NCBI GenBank assembly: GCA_030638305.1
Contig: DAOWEW010000144.1
Location: 1 to 14,543 of the forward strand
Direction: 5' to 3'
Length of the DNA: 14,543 bases
From: Desulfobacteraceae bacterium
GTDB taxonomy: Bacteria; Desulfobacterota; Desulfobacteria; Desulfobacterales; ETH-SRB1
The position numbers and the translations under genes are program-made. Positions 1-6,376 of this stretch are shown here, one piece after another (within the stretch, counting starts at the first letter, position 1; every line of letters begins with the position of its first letter). The notes beneath the pieces are model-generated. The model searched no databases and was not told the origin of the DNA. It worked only from the letters and a program-made list of their open reading frames with translations.

Positions 1-183
1 ATGGTTGGCGCTAATAGTGGTTTAGGATTTCGAATCTGGACTGCTAAAGAATGGTCTGATACCGGTCAGGTTCTTGTGGGCATGATTAGTATCAGTGTTA
101 CAGTGCTGGTATTGGATATTCTTTTTCGCGGGTTAGAAAGAGTGCTTTTGCCCTATCAAAGTAAGGAACTTGGAAATAAATAA
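1..183 (+). CDS. ABC transporter permease, C-terminal fragment (SsuC/TauC-like)
   Basis: This is the end of an inner-membrane permease subunit of an ABC importer; the start lies left of the window. The 60 visible residues contain a hydrophobic helix (about residues 26-44, GMISISVTVLVLDILFRGL) followed by a basic tail with an ERVLLPYQ motif. This is typical of the last transmembrane helix of the sulfonate/nitrate/taurine-type BPD_transp_1 permeases. The ATPase gene at 337 is its expected partner, so it was probably part of one operon importing a small organic or inorganic anion; the substrate cannot be told from this fragment. The last six codons and the stop lie inside the left arm of the fold-back repeat at 165-321, so the native C-terminus may have been replaced by repeat sequence. 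Confidence 0.75.
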   Translation: MVGANSGLGFRIWTAKEWSDTGQVLVGMISISVTVLVLDILFRGLERVLLPYQSKELGNK

Positions 184-321
184 TATACCATCTTGCTTGT
201 CTTTTTGCCCCTCTTCGGCGTTGCGGCTTCCGTTACATAGCCCGCTATGCGCTTTCAGCCGCGCCTTGAAGATGAACAAAAATCCTGCGCAATCTTGGTA
301 TATTATTTACTTCCAAGTCCC
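165..321. repeat. Fold-back (MITE/REP-like) element between ABC permease and ATPase genes
   Basis: Terminal arms 165-190 and 296-321 are inverted copies matching at 24 of 26 positions. The interior is also an imperfect nested palindrome: TTTTTG (202-207) pairs with CAAAAA (277-282), TCTTC-GGCG (212-220) with CGCC-TT-GAAGA (262-272), GCGGCT (223-228) with AGCCGC (257-262), and CATAG (236-240) with CTATG (245-249) around a CCCG centre. The whole 157 bp can fold into one long hairpin in DNA or RNA. It contains no gene. The left arm covers the permease stop codon and the right arm ends 15 bp before the ATPase start. It resembles a non-autonomous miniature element; its family is not identified. 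Confidence 0.8.
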
Positions 322-336
322 TAAAACTTCCGGAAC

Positions 337-1128
337 ATGAGCGAAACATTAATTAAATTTGATAATATAACAAAACGCTTTTCTTTACGTAAAGGTGATA
401 TTGTAGCAGTAAAAGATTTTTCCCTTGAGATTAAAAAAGGTGAAATATTAACAATAGTAGGCGCTTCCGGATGCGGCAAAACAACTGTCCTTAACATGGT
501 CGCAGGATTTTTAACTCCCAGTTCAGGGAACATTTTACTTGACGGGCAGCCTATAACAAAAATTGAACCGCGATGTGGTATGATTTTTCAACATTATGCC
601 TTATTTCCATGGCTGAGTGTGAGAAAAAATGTTGAGTTCGGGCCTAAAATAAACGGCGTTTCTAAAAAGGTGCGAAGAGAGGAATCAGCGAGGTACATAG
701 AAATGGTTGGCTTAAAAGGATTTGAAGATGCCTACCCCGGGGAGCTGTCAGGAGGAATGCGCCAGCGTACTGCTCTATGCAGGGTACTGGCAAATAAGCC
801 TGACATCCTGTTGTGTGATGAGCCTTTTGCAGCCCTGGATGCAATGACGAGGCAGATCATGCAGCAAGAGCTTTTAAGAATTGTCAATGAATCGGGACAA
901 ACTGTGCTCTTTATCACTCACTCTATTGATGAAGCGCTTATTTTAAGCAATAAAATTGTTGTTATGTCTGTTCGACCAGGAACAGTCAAAAACATTTATG
1001 ACATCGAACTCCCCCATTCTGGAAAGAATGAGGTTCAACTCACTGATGAATATCTAAAATTAAAACGACAGATATGGGCTATGGTTGAAGAGGAAGTGAA
1101 GACATCAATGAATATAGTTTCGAGTTAA
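337..1128 (+). CDS. ABC transporter ATP-binding protein (SsuB/TauB/NrtD family)
   Basis: This is the cytoplasmic ATPase subunit of an ABC importer that powers uptake through the permease encoded just upstream. At 263 aa it is full length for the family. All nucleotide-binding motifs are intact: Walker A GASGCGKTT (residues 42-50), Q-loop Gln85, signature LSGGM (137-141), Walker B ILLCDEP (157-163) and switch His195 in ITHSIDEA. The SGGMRQR signature and PFAALD D-loop fit the sulfonate/nitrate/taurine/bicarbonate group; the exact substrate is unknown. ATG 337 gives the usual N-terminal length, but no strong Shine-Dalgarno sequence precedes it. The fold-back repeat ends 15 bp upstream and may have displaced the original leader, so coupling to the permease gene is probably altered. 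No solute-binding protein gene follows. Confidence 0.92.
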   Translation: MSETLIKFDNITKRFSLRKGDIVAVKDFSLEIKKGEILTIVGASGCGKTTVLNMVAGFLTPSSGNILLDGQPITKIEPRCGMIFQHYALFPWLSVRKNVEFGPKINGVSKKVRREESARYIEMVGLKGFEDAYPGELSGGMRQRTALCRVLANKPDILLCDEPFAALDAMTRQIMQQELLRIVNESGQTVLFITHSIDEALILSNKIVVMSVRPGTVKNIYDIELPHSGKNEVQLTDEYLKLKRQIWAMVEEEVKTSMNIVSS

Positions 1129-1137
1129 CAGATAGAT

Positions 1138-1365
1138 TTGCATGACTACAGATGTACAGATGGGGGTTTACGTTTGACCCTTTTTGGGGAGCATCATGCC
1201 AGGATTTTAGACGATTATTTTCGTGAAAGTTTTGCAAGAAGCGAAGTCTGCCCTATAATGGGTATAAACAAGAATCCTTATGCGATTTTTGCAACAGGTG
1301 GCTACGGTAGGGGAGAGCAATGTATGGATTTCAAAAAATGCCGCCGGGGAGGACAAGTTGAATAA
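1138..1365 (+). pseudogene. Remnant of a GlnD/DUF294-type nucleotidyltransferase
   Basis: The open frame (possible TTG start at 1138, 75 codons) contains a stretch, about 1174-1323, that reads like the N-terminal part of a PII-uridylyltransferase/DUF294-type nucleotidyltransferase: FGEHHARILDDYFRES, then KNPYAIFATGGYGRGEQC. The GGYGR motif is the nucleotide-binding turn of this family and is normally followed within a few residues by the catalytic S-D-x-D motif. Here the similarity stops right after GGYGRGEQC and the frame runs into unrelated DNA that carries the ribosome binding site of the next gene. The catalytic aspartates, the rest of the nucleotidyltransferase domain and everything downstream are missing, and the 5' end also looks replaced. 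It is therefore best read as a broken gene left by a rearrangement. The family assignment is from memory of the motif, not from a search. Confidence 0.6.
1346..1353 (+). promoter_or_regulatory. Strong Shine-Dalgarno selecting a TTG start for the FGE-like gene
   Basis: GGGGAGGA at 1346-1353 lies four bases before TTG 1358; its GGAGG core is five bases away. It is one of the best ribosome binding sites in the window. It favours TTG 1358 over the upstream in-frame ATG at 1280, which lies inside the nucleotidyltransferase remnant, and over ATG 1373. Confidence 0.6.
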
Positions 1366-2677
1366 AAAATTGATGGTATCAGCTATTATTGGAGCCGTTT
1401 TGGGTGTTATCTGCATCATTGGTGGGAGCGTAAGAATTGGTGGCTTTGCCGGTAATGCGATTATGGCGATCGGAAACAACTCACTTGCGTACGGATCGGA
1501 CACGGAAGCGGACATGAAGGCGTCTGACCCGCAGTCACATATGGAAGCAAAACACTGGGCAGCACGTGAGAAGGAGCAAGTGGAAATTGCTCGTTGCAAA
1601 GCGGAAATCGTAAAACTTGATGCACAGGCAGCAAGAAGCTACAATACTCTGGATGTCATGCTTACTATTGTACATAAGCGAGAAAAACTGCAAAAACAGC
1701 TTGAAAAGTTAAAAAGTAAACAGCAAAGAGAAGAAGCAAAACGCCTGACCGAGATCAAACGTCTGAAAAAAGAAATAAAAAAGAAAGATATCCGCACGTA
1801 TCAGGAAATTATTTTGTCTCCATTTGGAAAGGACATGAAAGATGTCGCCTTGAAGTCTATTGCGGTTAAATATCCGGAAGTTGCGGCAGAGTTGGAACCA
1901 GGTAATAAACAAAAGCCGAAATCAAAACCGAAGTTAGAGTCAGAGGTCGTCCAATCCAAAAACATAATCCAATTCTTTGATATGGAGTTTGTGTTGATTA
2001 AGCCAGGGACATTCATGATGGGAAGCTCGGCTGACGAGCCTGGCCGTGACAACGACGAAACACAGCACAGTGTGACATTGACAAAGAAGTTTTATATCCA
2101 GACAACCGAAGTGACACAGGGGCAGTGGCGCAAAGCTATGAAAAGTAACCCATCATATTTCAAGGACAGCGGGGAAGATTGTCCAATAGAGTCTGTTTCT
2201 TTTGATGATTGTCAAAAATTTATACGAAAGTTGAACAAGCAGGAAAACACAAAGAAATACCGCCTTCCAACCGAAGCTGAATGGGAGTATGCATGCAGGG
2301 CTGGAAGCAAAACAGCATTTACTAACGGTGATATTACGAAAAAAGAATTCGTGCATAATGCGAATCTGGATCAGATTGGTTGGTACTCTGCAAATTCAGA
2401 GAGAATGACTCACCCTGTAGGCAAAAAAAAGCCTAATAAATGGGGGTTGTATGATATGCATGGAAATGTTTGGGAGTGGTGTCAGGACCGGTATGGGAGA
2501 TATCCATATCAATATCTTATTGATCCTAAAGGGTCGGCATCAGGTACGCGCCGGGTTTTTAAAGGCGGCAGTTGGCTTAACGATGCCGCTCAATGCCGCT
2601 CAGCGAATCGTTTCAGGGATATCCAGAGCTTCAAAAGCCGCTATCTCGGTTTTCGTTTAGTTATGACAGCGCCTTAA
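1358..2677 (+). CDS. Membrane-anchored coiled-coil protein with FGE/SUMF1-like domain (possible DGR variable protein)
   Basis: With the TTG start the product is 439 aa. Residues about 5-25 form a Gly/Ile/Val-rich hydrophobic segment, a likely membrane anchor or uncleaved signal. Residues about 64-145 are Lys/Glu/Arg-rich coiled coil. A Lys/Pro linker (about 183-196) leads to an FGE-sulfatase domain (about 208-435) with PGTFMMGS, RLPTEAEWEYACRAG (302-316), GLYDMHGNVWEW (363-374), GGSW (403-406) and GFRLV near the end. True formylglycine-generating enzymes have two copper-binding cysteines after GGS; only the second is kept (Cys413) and Asn stands at the first, so sulfatase-activating activity is unlikely. 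The domain is a C-type-lectin-like fold used for ligand display, including by DGR variable proteins, and the C-terminal segment fits that (see 2564-2656). Its N-terminal ~30 residues resemble a separate small membrane-protein family, hinting at a chimera. It overlaps rsmI tail to tail by 17 bp. The ligand and function are unknown. Confidence 0.82.
   Translation: MNKKLMVSAIIGAVLGVICIIGGSVRIGGFAGNAIMAIGNNSLAYGSDTEADMKASDPQSHMEAKHWAAREKEQVEIARCKAEIVKLDAQAARSYNTLDVMLTIVHKREKLQKQLEKLKSKQQREEAKRLTEIKRLKKEIKKKDIRTYQEIILSPFGKDMKDVALKSIAVKYPEVAAELEPGNKQKPKSKPKLESEVVQSKNIIQFFDMEFVLIKPGTFMMGSSADEPGRDNDETQHSVTLTKKFYIQTTEVTQGQWRKAMKSNPSYFKDSGEDCPIESVSFDDCQKFIRKLNKQENTKKYRLPTEAEWEYACRAGSKTAFTNGDITKKEFVHNANLDQIGWYSANSERMTHPVGKKKPNKWGLYDMHGNVWEWCQDRYGRYPYQYLIDPKGSASGTRRVFKGGSWLNDAAQCRSANRFRDIQSFKSRYLGFRLVMTAP
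2564..2656 (+). other. Candidate DGR variable region (VR) at the 3' end of the FGE-like gene
   Basis: Constant blocks GGSW (2564-2575), CRSANR (2594-2611) and GFR (2648-2656) surround two segments (2576-2593 and 2612-2647). Of their 18 codons, 14 end in C or T: ctt aac gat gcc gct, then ttc gat atc agc ttc agc cgc tat ctc. Related FGE-like proteins usually have runs of Asn here. AAC/AAT template codons mutated at A would give exactly NNC/NNT codons encoding Phe, Ser, Ile, Leu, Asp, Ala, Arg or Tyr. This is suggestive only: no template repeat or reverse transcriptase is visible in the window. Confidence 0.4.
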
Positions 2678-3560
2678 GGTAGTCCCTTTCATCTTTCATT
2701 TTCAACGCTTCATCATATACCTTATTTTTAGGAAGATCGTATTTTTTTGCTATCTCTTTTACAAGCTCGGAAAGCCTGGTTCCTGTTATTTTCAGCCTGT
2801 TTTTTATTTCGCTTCTTGCAAATTCCATGGAAACATCTTTATTCTCTTTACACCCGGCTATAAGGAGAGTGCACTCACCTTTCACAACAGGACGTTCCTT
2901 TATGCTGCTGAGAATTTCAGATAAACTCCCCCTTATAAATTCTTCATACAGTTTGGTCATCTCACGGGAGAGAACACTATATCTATCACCCATAACATCT
3001 ATAAGTTCCTTCAAAAGCATCAAAATACGCTTTGGAGATTCATAGAATATTATTGTTCTTTGCTCGCTGGCAAGTTCTCTTAACTGCTTGAAGCGTTTAT
3101 TCTTTGTTTTTGAGAGAAATCCGATAAAAGTAAAGGAATCAGTGGGCAGGCCTGCTACGCTTAGAGCCGTAATGGCAGCAGATACACCTGGAATAGGTAC
3201 GACCTTGATATTGTTTGCAATGGCTGACTTTATTAAACAATATCCCGGATCAGCCACAGAAGGTGTGCCGGCATTTGATACAAGGGCGACAGACAATCCT
3301 TGTGTAAGCTTTTTAATAAGACCTGGTGTTCGTTTTTTTTCATTATGCTCATGACAGGAAACAAGATTGCCCTTAATGTTGTGATGCAATAGAAATCGGC
3401 CGGTATGCCTTGTATCTTCTGCTGCAATAATATCTGCCTGCTCAAGTATATTCAGAGCTCTTATGGTGATATCATCTCTGTTTCCGATGGGAGTTGCAAC
3501 TATATAAAGGTTGCCTTTATTTTTCTTCTCCGAATCATTTATAGGCGAGTTCAAAGGCAT
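2661..3560 (-). CDS. rsmI: 16S rRNA (cytidine(1402)-2'-O)-methyltransferase RsmI
   Basis: RsmI 2'-O-methylates C1402 in the decoding centre of 16S rRNA using SAM, in the cytoplasm. The 299 aa product has the tetrapyrrole-methylase fold: LYIVATPIGN (residues 18-27), IAAEDTRHT (45-53), ALVSNAGTPSVADPG (92-106) and VPIPGVSAA (121-129). The usual SDAGTP is SNAGTP here. It is the last gene of the ffh operon. Its ATG (3558-3560) lies 26 bp inside the end of yraN, which implies translational coupling; the sequence upstream has no strong Shine-Dalgarno. Its stop is inside the 3' end of the convergent FGE-like gene (17 bp overlap), so there is no intergenic terminator and the two transcripts must be antisense at their ends. 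Confidence 0.93.
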   Translation of the reverse strand: MPLNSPINDSEKKNKGNLYIVATPIGNRDDITIRALNILEQADIIAAEDTRHTGRFLLHHNIKGNLVSCHEHNEKKRTPGLIKKLTQGLSVALVSNAGTPSVADPGYCLIKSAIANNIKVVPIPGVSAAITALSVAGLPTDSFTFIGFLSKTKNKRFKQLRELASEQRTIIFYESPKRILMLLKELIDVMGDRYSVLSREMTKLYEEFIRGSLSEILSSIKERPVVKGECTLLIAGCKENKDVSMEFARSEIKNRLKITGTRLSELVKEIAKKYDLPKNKVYDEALKMKDERDYLKALS

Positions 3561-3906
3561 TTTTTACTATTTCTATACCTGGCTTGTCCTTTGCTGAACT
3601 GATAGCTACCACATCAAATCTTGCTTTTACATTACTCTGCTTTGTGGATTTCATATACAACAAGGCCACCATTGAAATTTTTTTCTGTTTCCTGGGCGTT
3701 ACAGCCCATTTTGGATTTCCGAACCGGTTTGACTTTCTTGCCTTAACCTCAACAAAGACAAGTGTATCTTTATCTTTTGCAATAATATCAATTTCACCCA
3801 GTTTTGTTCGGTAATTTTGTTCCAGAATTTTGTAACCATGTTTTTTCAGATGGGTAGTTGCAATTGATTCACTTTTTTTCCCAAAATCCTGCTGTTTGCT
3901 TAGCAT
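3535..3906 (-). CDS. yraN: UPF0102 family protein YraN (endonuclease-like fold)
   Basis: This small cytoplasmic protein of 123 aa is the usual length for UPF0102. It has the family core: a GxxSE-type N-terminus (FGKKSESIA), GEIDIIAKD (residues 37-45) and FVEVKARKS (51-59). Asp40, Glu53 and Lys55 match a PD-(D/E)xK nuclease-like site. The biological role is not settled. It sits between rnhB and rsmI, a frequent arrangement, and overlaps rsmI by 26 bp. The heptamer-repeat element begins about 9 bp upstream of its ATG, and no Shine-Dalgarno sequence is visible there, so its translation start region seems to have been altered by that element. Confidence 0.9.
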   Translation of the reverse strand: MLSKQQDFGKKSESIATTHLKKHGYKILEQNYRTKLGEIDIIAKDKDTLVFVEVKARKSNRFGNPKWAVTPRKQKKISMVALLYMKSTKQSNVKARFDVVAISSAKDKPGIEIVKNAFELAYK

Positions 3907-3914
3907 GTTAGTAG

Positions 3915-4071
3915 CGGTTAAGGGCGGTTTACGGTTGACGGTTTACGGTGCGAAGGGGTGTTATTCTTCGAAATTATAATTGTTGTACTTCTTATCAGCT
4001 TATAGTTGATATATTTTGATCAACAGTTAACTGTGAACTGTCAACCGTAAACCGCCCTTAACCGTCAACCG
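3915..4071. repeat. Inverted GGTTNAC-heptamer arrays between yraN and rnhB
   Basis: The left array (3916-3949) reads GGTTAAG-GGC-GGTTTAC-GGTTGAC-GGTTTAC. The right array (about 4019-4071) is the same kind of sequence on the opposite strand, with additional AGTTCAC, AGTTAAC and TGTTGAT units. A perfect 25-bp inverted match joins 3915-3939 and 4040-4064, with a 100-base spacer. The spacer is AT-rich and shows no gene. The minus-strand junction GTTGATCAAAATATATC (about 4010-4026) recurs almost unchanged beside the second array at 9957-9973. In the operon mRNA this could form a very stable stem. The RNase HII stop codon lies inside the right array. Confidence 0.85.
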
Positions 4072-4679
4072 TTATATTCCTTGACTCCCCTGAAACTTCG
4101 TCTGTGAATCGGGCAGCATCCGAACGTTTTGATTGCTTCTTTATGTGCCCTGGTTGGATATCCCTTGTGTTGTGAGAATCCGAATTGAGGATAATCCTGA
4201 TGATACCTTTCCATAAGCCGGTCTCTTGTTACCTTTGCAATAATGGATGCAGCGGCAATGGATATGCTCAGGCTATCTCCCCGAATAATGGTTTCCTGTT
4301 TCAGGTTATCTATCGGTATCCGGAATTTGCCGTCTATTAGAAGATAATCAGGTTGAGGTCTGAGGTTTTTAACAGATATGGCCATGGACAGAAGTGATGC
4401 ATTAAGGATATTGATTCTATCAATTTCGATATTGTCGATTATTCCTATACCTATTGAAACAGCATGGTCGTAAAGCTTTTCATACAGGTAAGACCTTTTT
4501 CTATGTGTTAATTTCTTTGAATCAATAATATCGGGATCATGAAAGGAGGTGGGCAGAAGAACGGCTGCAGAAACAACTGGGCCGGCCAATGGTCCTCGGC
4601 CGGCCTCATCAGTGCCTGCAATATATGAAAAGCCTTTTTCGCCAGCTTTTGATTCAAATAACCACAAGTCTTGTTTCAT
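4065..4679 (-). CDS. rnhB: Ribonuclease HII
   Basis: RNase HII removes ribonucleotides and RNA from RNA-DNA hybrids in the cytoplasm. The 204 aa length is normal. GTDEAGRGPLAGPV (residues 22-35) carries catalytic Asp24 and Glu25; LLIDGK (113-118) carries Asp116; GDS..SIAAASIIAKVTRD (134-153) carries Asp135; HKGYPTRAH is the conserved substrate-binding stretch. The gene starts 7 bp after rplS in the ffh operon. Its last codons (Asn-Gly-stop, aac ggt tga) are read from the heptamer repeat array, so the repeat element defines the C-terminus; the domain itself is complete. Confidence 0.96.
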   Translation of the reverse strand: MKQDLWLFESKAGEKGFSYIAGTDEAGRGPLAGPVVSAAVLLPTSFHDPDIIDSKKLTHRKRSYLYEKLYDHAVSIGIGIIDNIEIDRINILNASLLSMAISVKNLRPQPDYLLIDGKFRIPIDNLKQETIIRGDSLSISIAAASIIAKVTRDRLMERYHQDYPQFGFSQHKGYPTRAHKEAIKTFGCCPIHRRSFRGVKEYNG

Positions 4680-4686
4680 AAGCCAA

Positions 4687-5034
4687 TTAAGTAAAACGAC
4701 GTTCTTTTATTCTAGCGGCTTTGCCTTTGAGTTTACGCAGATAATAAATTTTTGATTGCCGCACCCGTCCTCTGGAAACAACCTCAATTTTATCTATTAT
4801 CGGAGAGTGGAGAGGAAAAATACGCTCGACTCCAATACCATAAGATACCTTGCGAACGGTAAATGTGGCATTTGCCAGGCCTTTGCGTTTGCTTATTACA
4901 ACACCTTTAAAAGCCTGAATACGCGTCTTTTCACCTTCTTTTATTTTAACATTAACTGTAACAGTATCGCCTGCAACGAAATCAGGCAAATCAAGCCGCA
5001 TCATTTCTTTTTCTAATTGATCTATTATTTGCAT
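4687..5034 (-). CDS. rplS: 50S ribosomal protein L19
   Basis: L19 is a large-subunit ribosomal protein at the interface with the 30S subunit. The 115 aa product shows the whole family pattern: [13 protein letters not shown] near the N-terminus, [51 protein letters not shown] and the basic C-terminal [17 protein letters not shown]. The start ATG is preceded by AAAGGA about ten bases upstream. It lies between the SPOUT methyltransferase gene and rnhB, the standard trmD-rplS neighbourhood. Confidence 0.97.
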   Translation of the reverse strand: MQIIDQLEKEMMRLDLPDFVAGDTVTVNVKIKEGEKTRIQAFKGVVISKRKGLANATFTVRKVSYGIGVERIFPLHSPIIDKIEVVSRGRVRQSKIYYLRKLKGKAARIKERRFT

Positions 5035-5060
5035 AATATTATTTTCCTTTATTCGGATTT

Positions 5061-5630
5061 TTAGTTTCCCACCAGTCTATCCATTATAATGGCTGCTGCA
5101 CAGCGAACCGAGAGGTGGTTGTAAATTGAGTCTCCCATGACCGGTTCAAGAAGATAATCGGCTTCGGCAATGAAATTTTCTGAAAGCCCCCAGGCAGTCC
5201 CGAAAACCAGGATATATGGTTTGCCGTCTTTAAGTTTGTTGCGAAGATTGCTGAAGCTTATACTTTTATTTTTCTGTTTTGCGCAAGTAACAATTGTCTT
5301 TGGGCAGTCTTCGCCTGTGTTCTTGAGATGGTCTATTATTTCAGCTAAAGAATCTTTTAAGCTTATCAGCTCTAAAGCTTCCCGTCTTTTTGGATTATAT
5401 CTTGCGCCTGTTCCATCAGTCCAGTGCAATACAAGTTTTTTAACAAGTTCTTTCTGATCCTTTAATGGTGTAACAATAAAGAATTTTCTTATCCCATAAG
5501 TTTTTGCCGTTCTTGCTATATCATGCAGGTCAAGGTTTGTTACGGCAGATGTAATTATTTCTCCGTTCTTATTGAGAACCGGATAATGCATCAAAGCTAC
5601 GTAAAGATTGGGAGTATATAATTTTTTCAA
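5061..5630 (-). CDS. SPOUT-type RNA methyltransferase (RNA_Me_trans family)
   Basis: This is a predicted SAM-dependent RNA methyltransferase of the trmD-linked family found in Desulfobacterota, Aquificae and Thermotogae. Its RNA target is not known to me. The 189 aa product has [16 protein letters not shown] at the N-terminus, [17 protein letters not shown] (residues 31-47) and a C-terminal knot region with [10 protein letters not shown] and a [16 protein letters not shown] stretch, consistent with the trefoil knot that binds SAM. The chosen start is TTG (5628-5630), which keeps the first strand (LYVAL) but overlaps the 3' end of trmD by 62 bp. Starting at ATG (residue 14) would remove part of the core fold. 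The ribosome binding site is weak, so coupling to trmD translation is likely. Confidence 0.88.
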   Translation of the reverse strand: MKKLYTPNLYVALMHYPVLNKNGEIITSAVTNLDLHDIARTAKTYGIRKFFIVTPLKDQKELVKKLVLHWTDGTGARYNPKRREALELISLKDSLAEIIDHLKNTGEDCPKTIVTCAKQKNKSISFSNLRNKLKDGKPYILVFGTAWGLSENFIAEADYLLEPVMGDSIYNHLSVRCAAAIIMDRLVGN

Positions 5631-6357
5631 TATCCAGGCACCACTTTTTAAGAATTTCTATTTCCTGTTCAGTTAACAGTCTGTTTTTCAACAGATCTTT
5701 TCTTTTCAGAAAGGTGCGGATCAGCGATGTCTCCAGCTTCCACTCTTCGATTTTTTTGTGGTGACCGGACAGAAGAACTTCGGGCACGTCTTTGCCTTCA
5801 AAAGTTTCTGGCCTTGTATATTGAGCATGCTCTAAAAGATCATCCGAAAATGAGTCTTTTTCAGCAGAATCCACTCCACCCAGTACACCGGGGATTAGCC
5901 TGGTTACAGCATCTATCAGCACCATTGATGCCAGCTCGCCTCCGGTAAGTACATAATCGCCTATCGAAATTTCATCGTCTATGAAATTCTGGCAGATACG
6001 TTCATCTATTCCCTCGTATCGACCGCAAACCAGAATAAGCCCATCATATAATGCAAACTGTTGAGCAATCTTTTGATTAAAAACTCTGCCCTGAGGTGTG
6101 AGCTGAATAGTTATAGAATCAGGAGATTTTTTTTGGGCAGATCGAATAGCACCGGCAAGTGGTTCCGGTTTCATAACCATTCCGCAACCACCGCCATAAG
6201 GACGGTCATCAGTGATTTTATGCCTGCCTTCTGCAAAATCTCTGATATTTATGGTGGAAACGGATATTTTATTTCGTTCTATAGCCCTTCTTATAATGCC
6301 GTGCGCCCGGAAAGGCTCAAACATTTCAGGAAAGATACTAAGGACAGTGAAATTCAT
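5569..6357 (-). CDS. trmD: tRNA (guanine(37)-N1)-methyltransferase TrmD
   Basis: TrmD methylates G37 next to the anticodon and so prevents frameshifting; it is normally essential. The 262 aa product has PYGGGCGMVMKPEP (residues 53-66), knot motifs LVCGRYEGIDERI (109-121) and SIGDYVLTGGELAS (131-144), LIPGVLG (154-160) and EHAQYTRPETFEG. It is slightly longer than the usual 240-250 aa because of a C-terminal tail that is read through the start of the downstream methyltransferase gene. ATG 6357 is preceded by a GGTGG stretch and lies 19 bp after the rimM stop. Confidence 0.97.
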   Translation of the reverse strand: MNFTVLSIFPEMFEPFRAHGIIRRAIERNKISVSTINIRDFAEGRHKITDDRPYGGGCGMVMKPEPLAGAIRSAQKKSPDSITIQLTPQGRVFNQKIAQQFALYDGLILVCGRYEGIDERICQNFIDDEISIGDYVLTGGELASMVLIDAVTRLIPGVLGGVDSAEKDSFSDDLLEHAQYTRPETFEGKDVPEVLLSGHHKKIEEWKLETSLIRTFLKRKDLLKNRLLTEQEIEILKKWCLDIEKIIYSQSLRSFDALSGSQ

Positions 6358-6376
6358 TTATTCATAAACCACCCAT

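Noticed and set aside
1280..1357. ATG 1280 as the start of the FGE-like protein (adds 26 residues)
   Set aside because: It lies within the nucleotidyltransferase remnant in another frame, has no Shine-Dalgarno, and the added residues precede the hydrophobic anchor; TTG 1358 has a near-perfect ribosome binding site.
4549..5016. Plus-strand open frames opposite rnhB, rplS and the other operon genes
   Set aside because: They are antisense shadows of well-recognised minus-strand genes with no motifs or start signals of their own.
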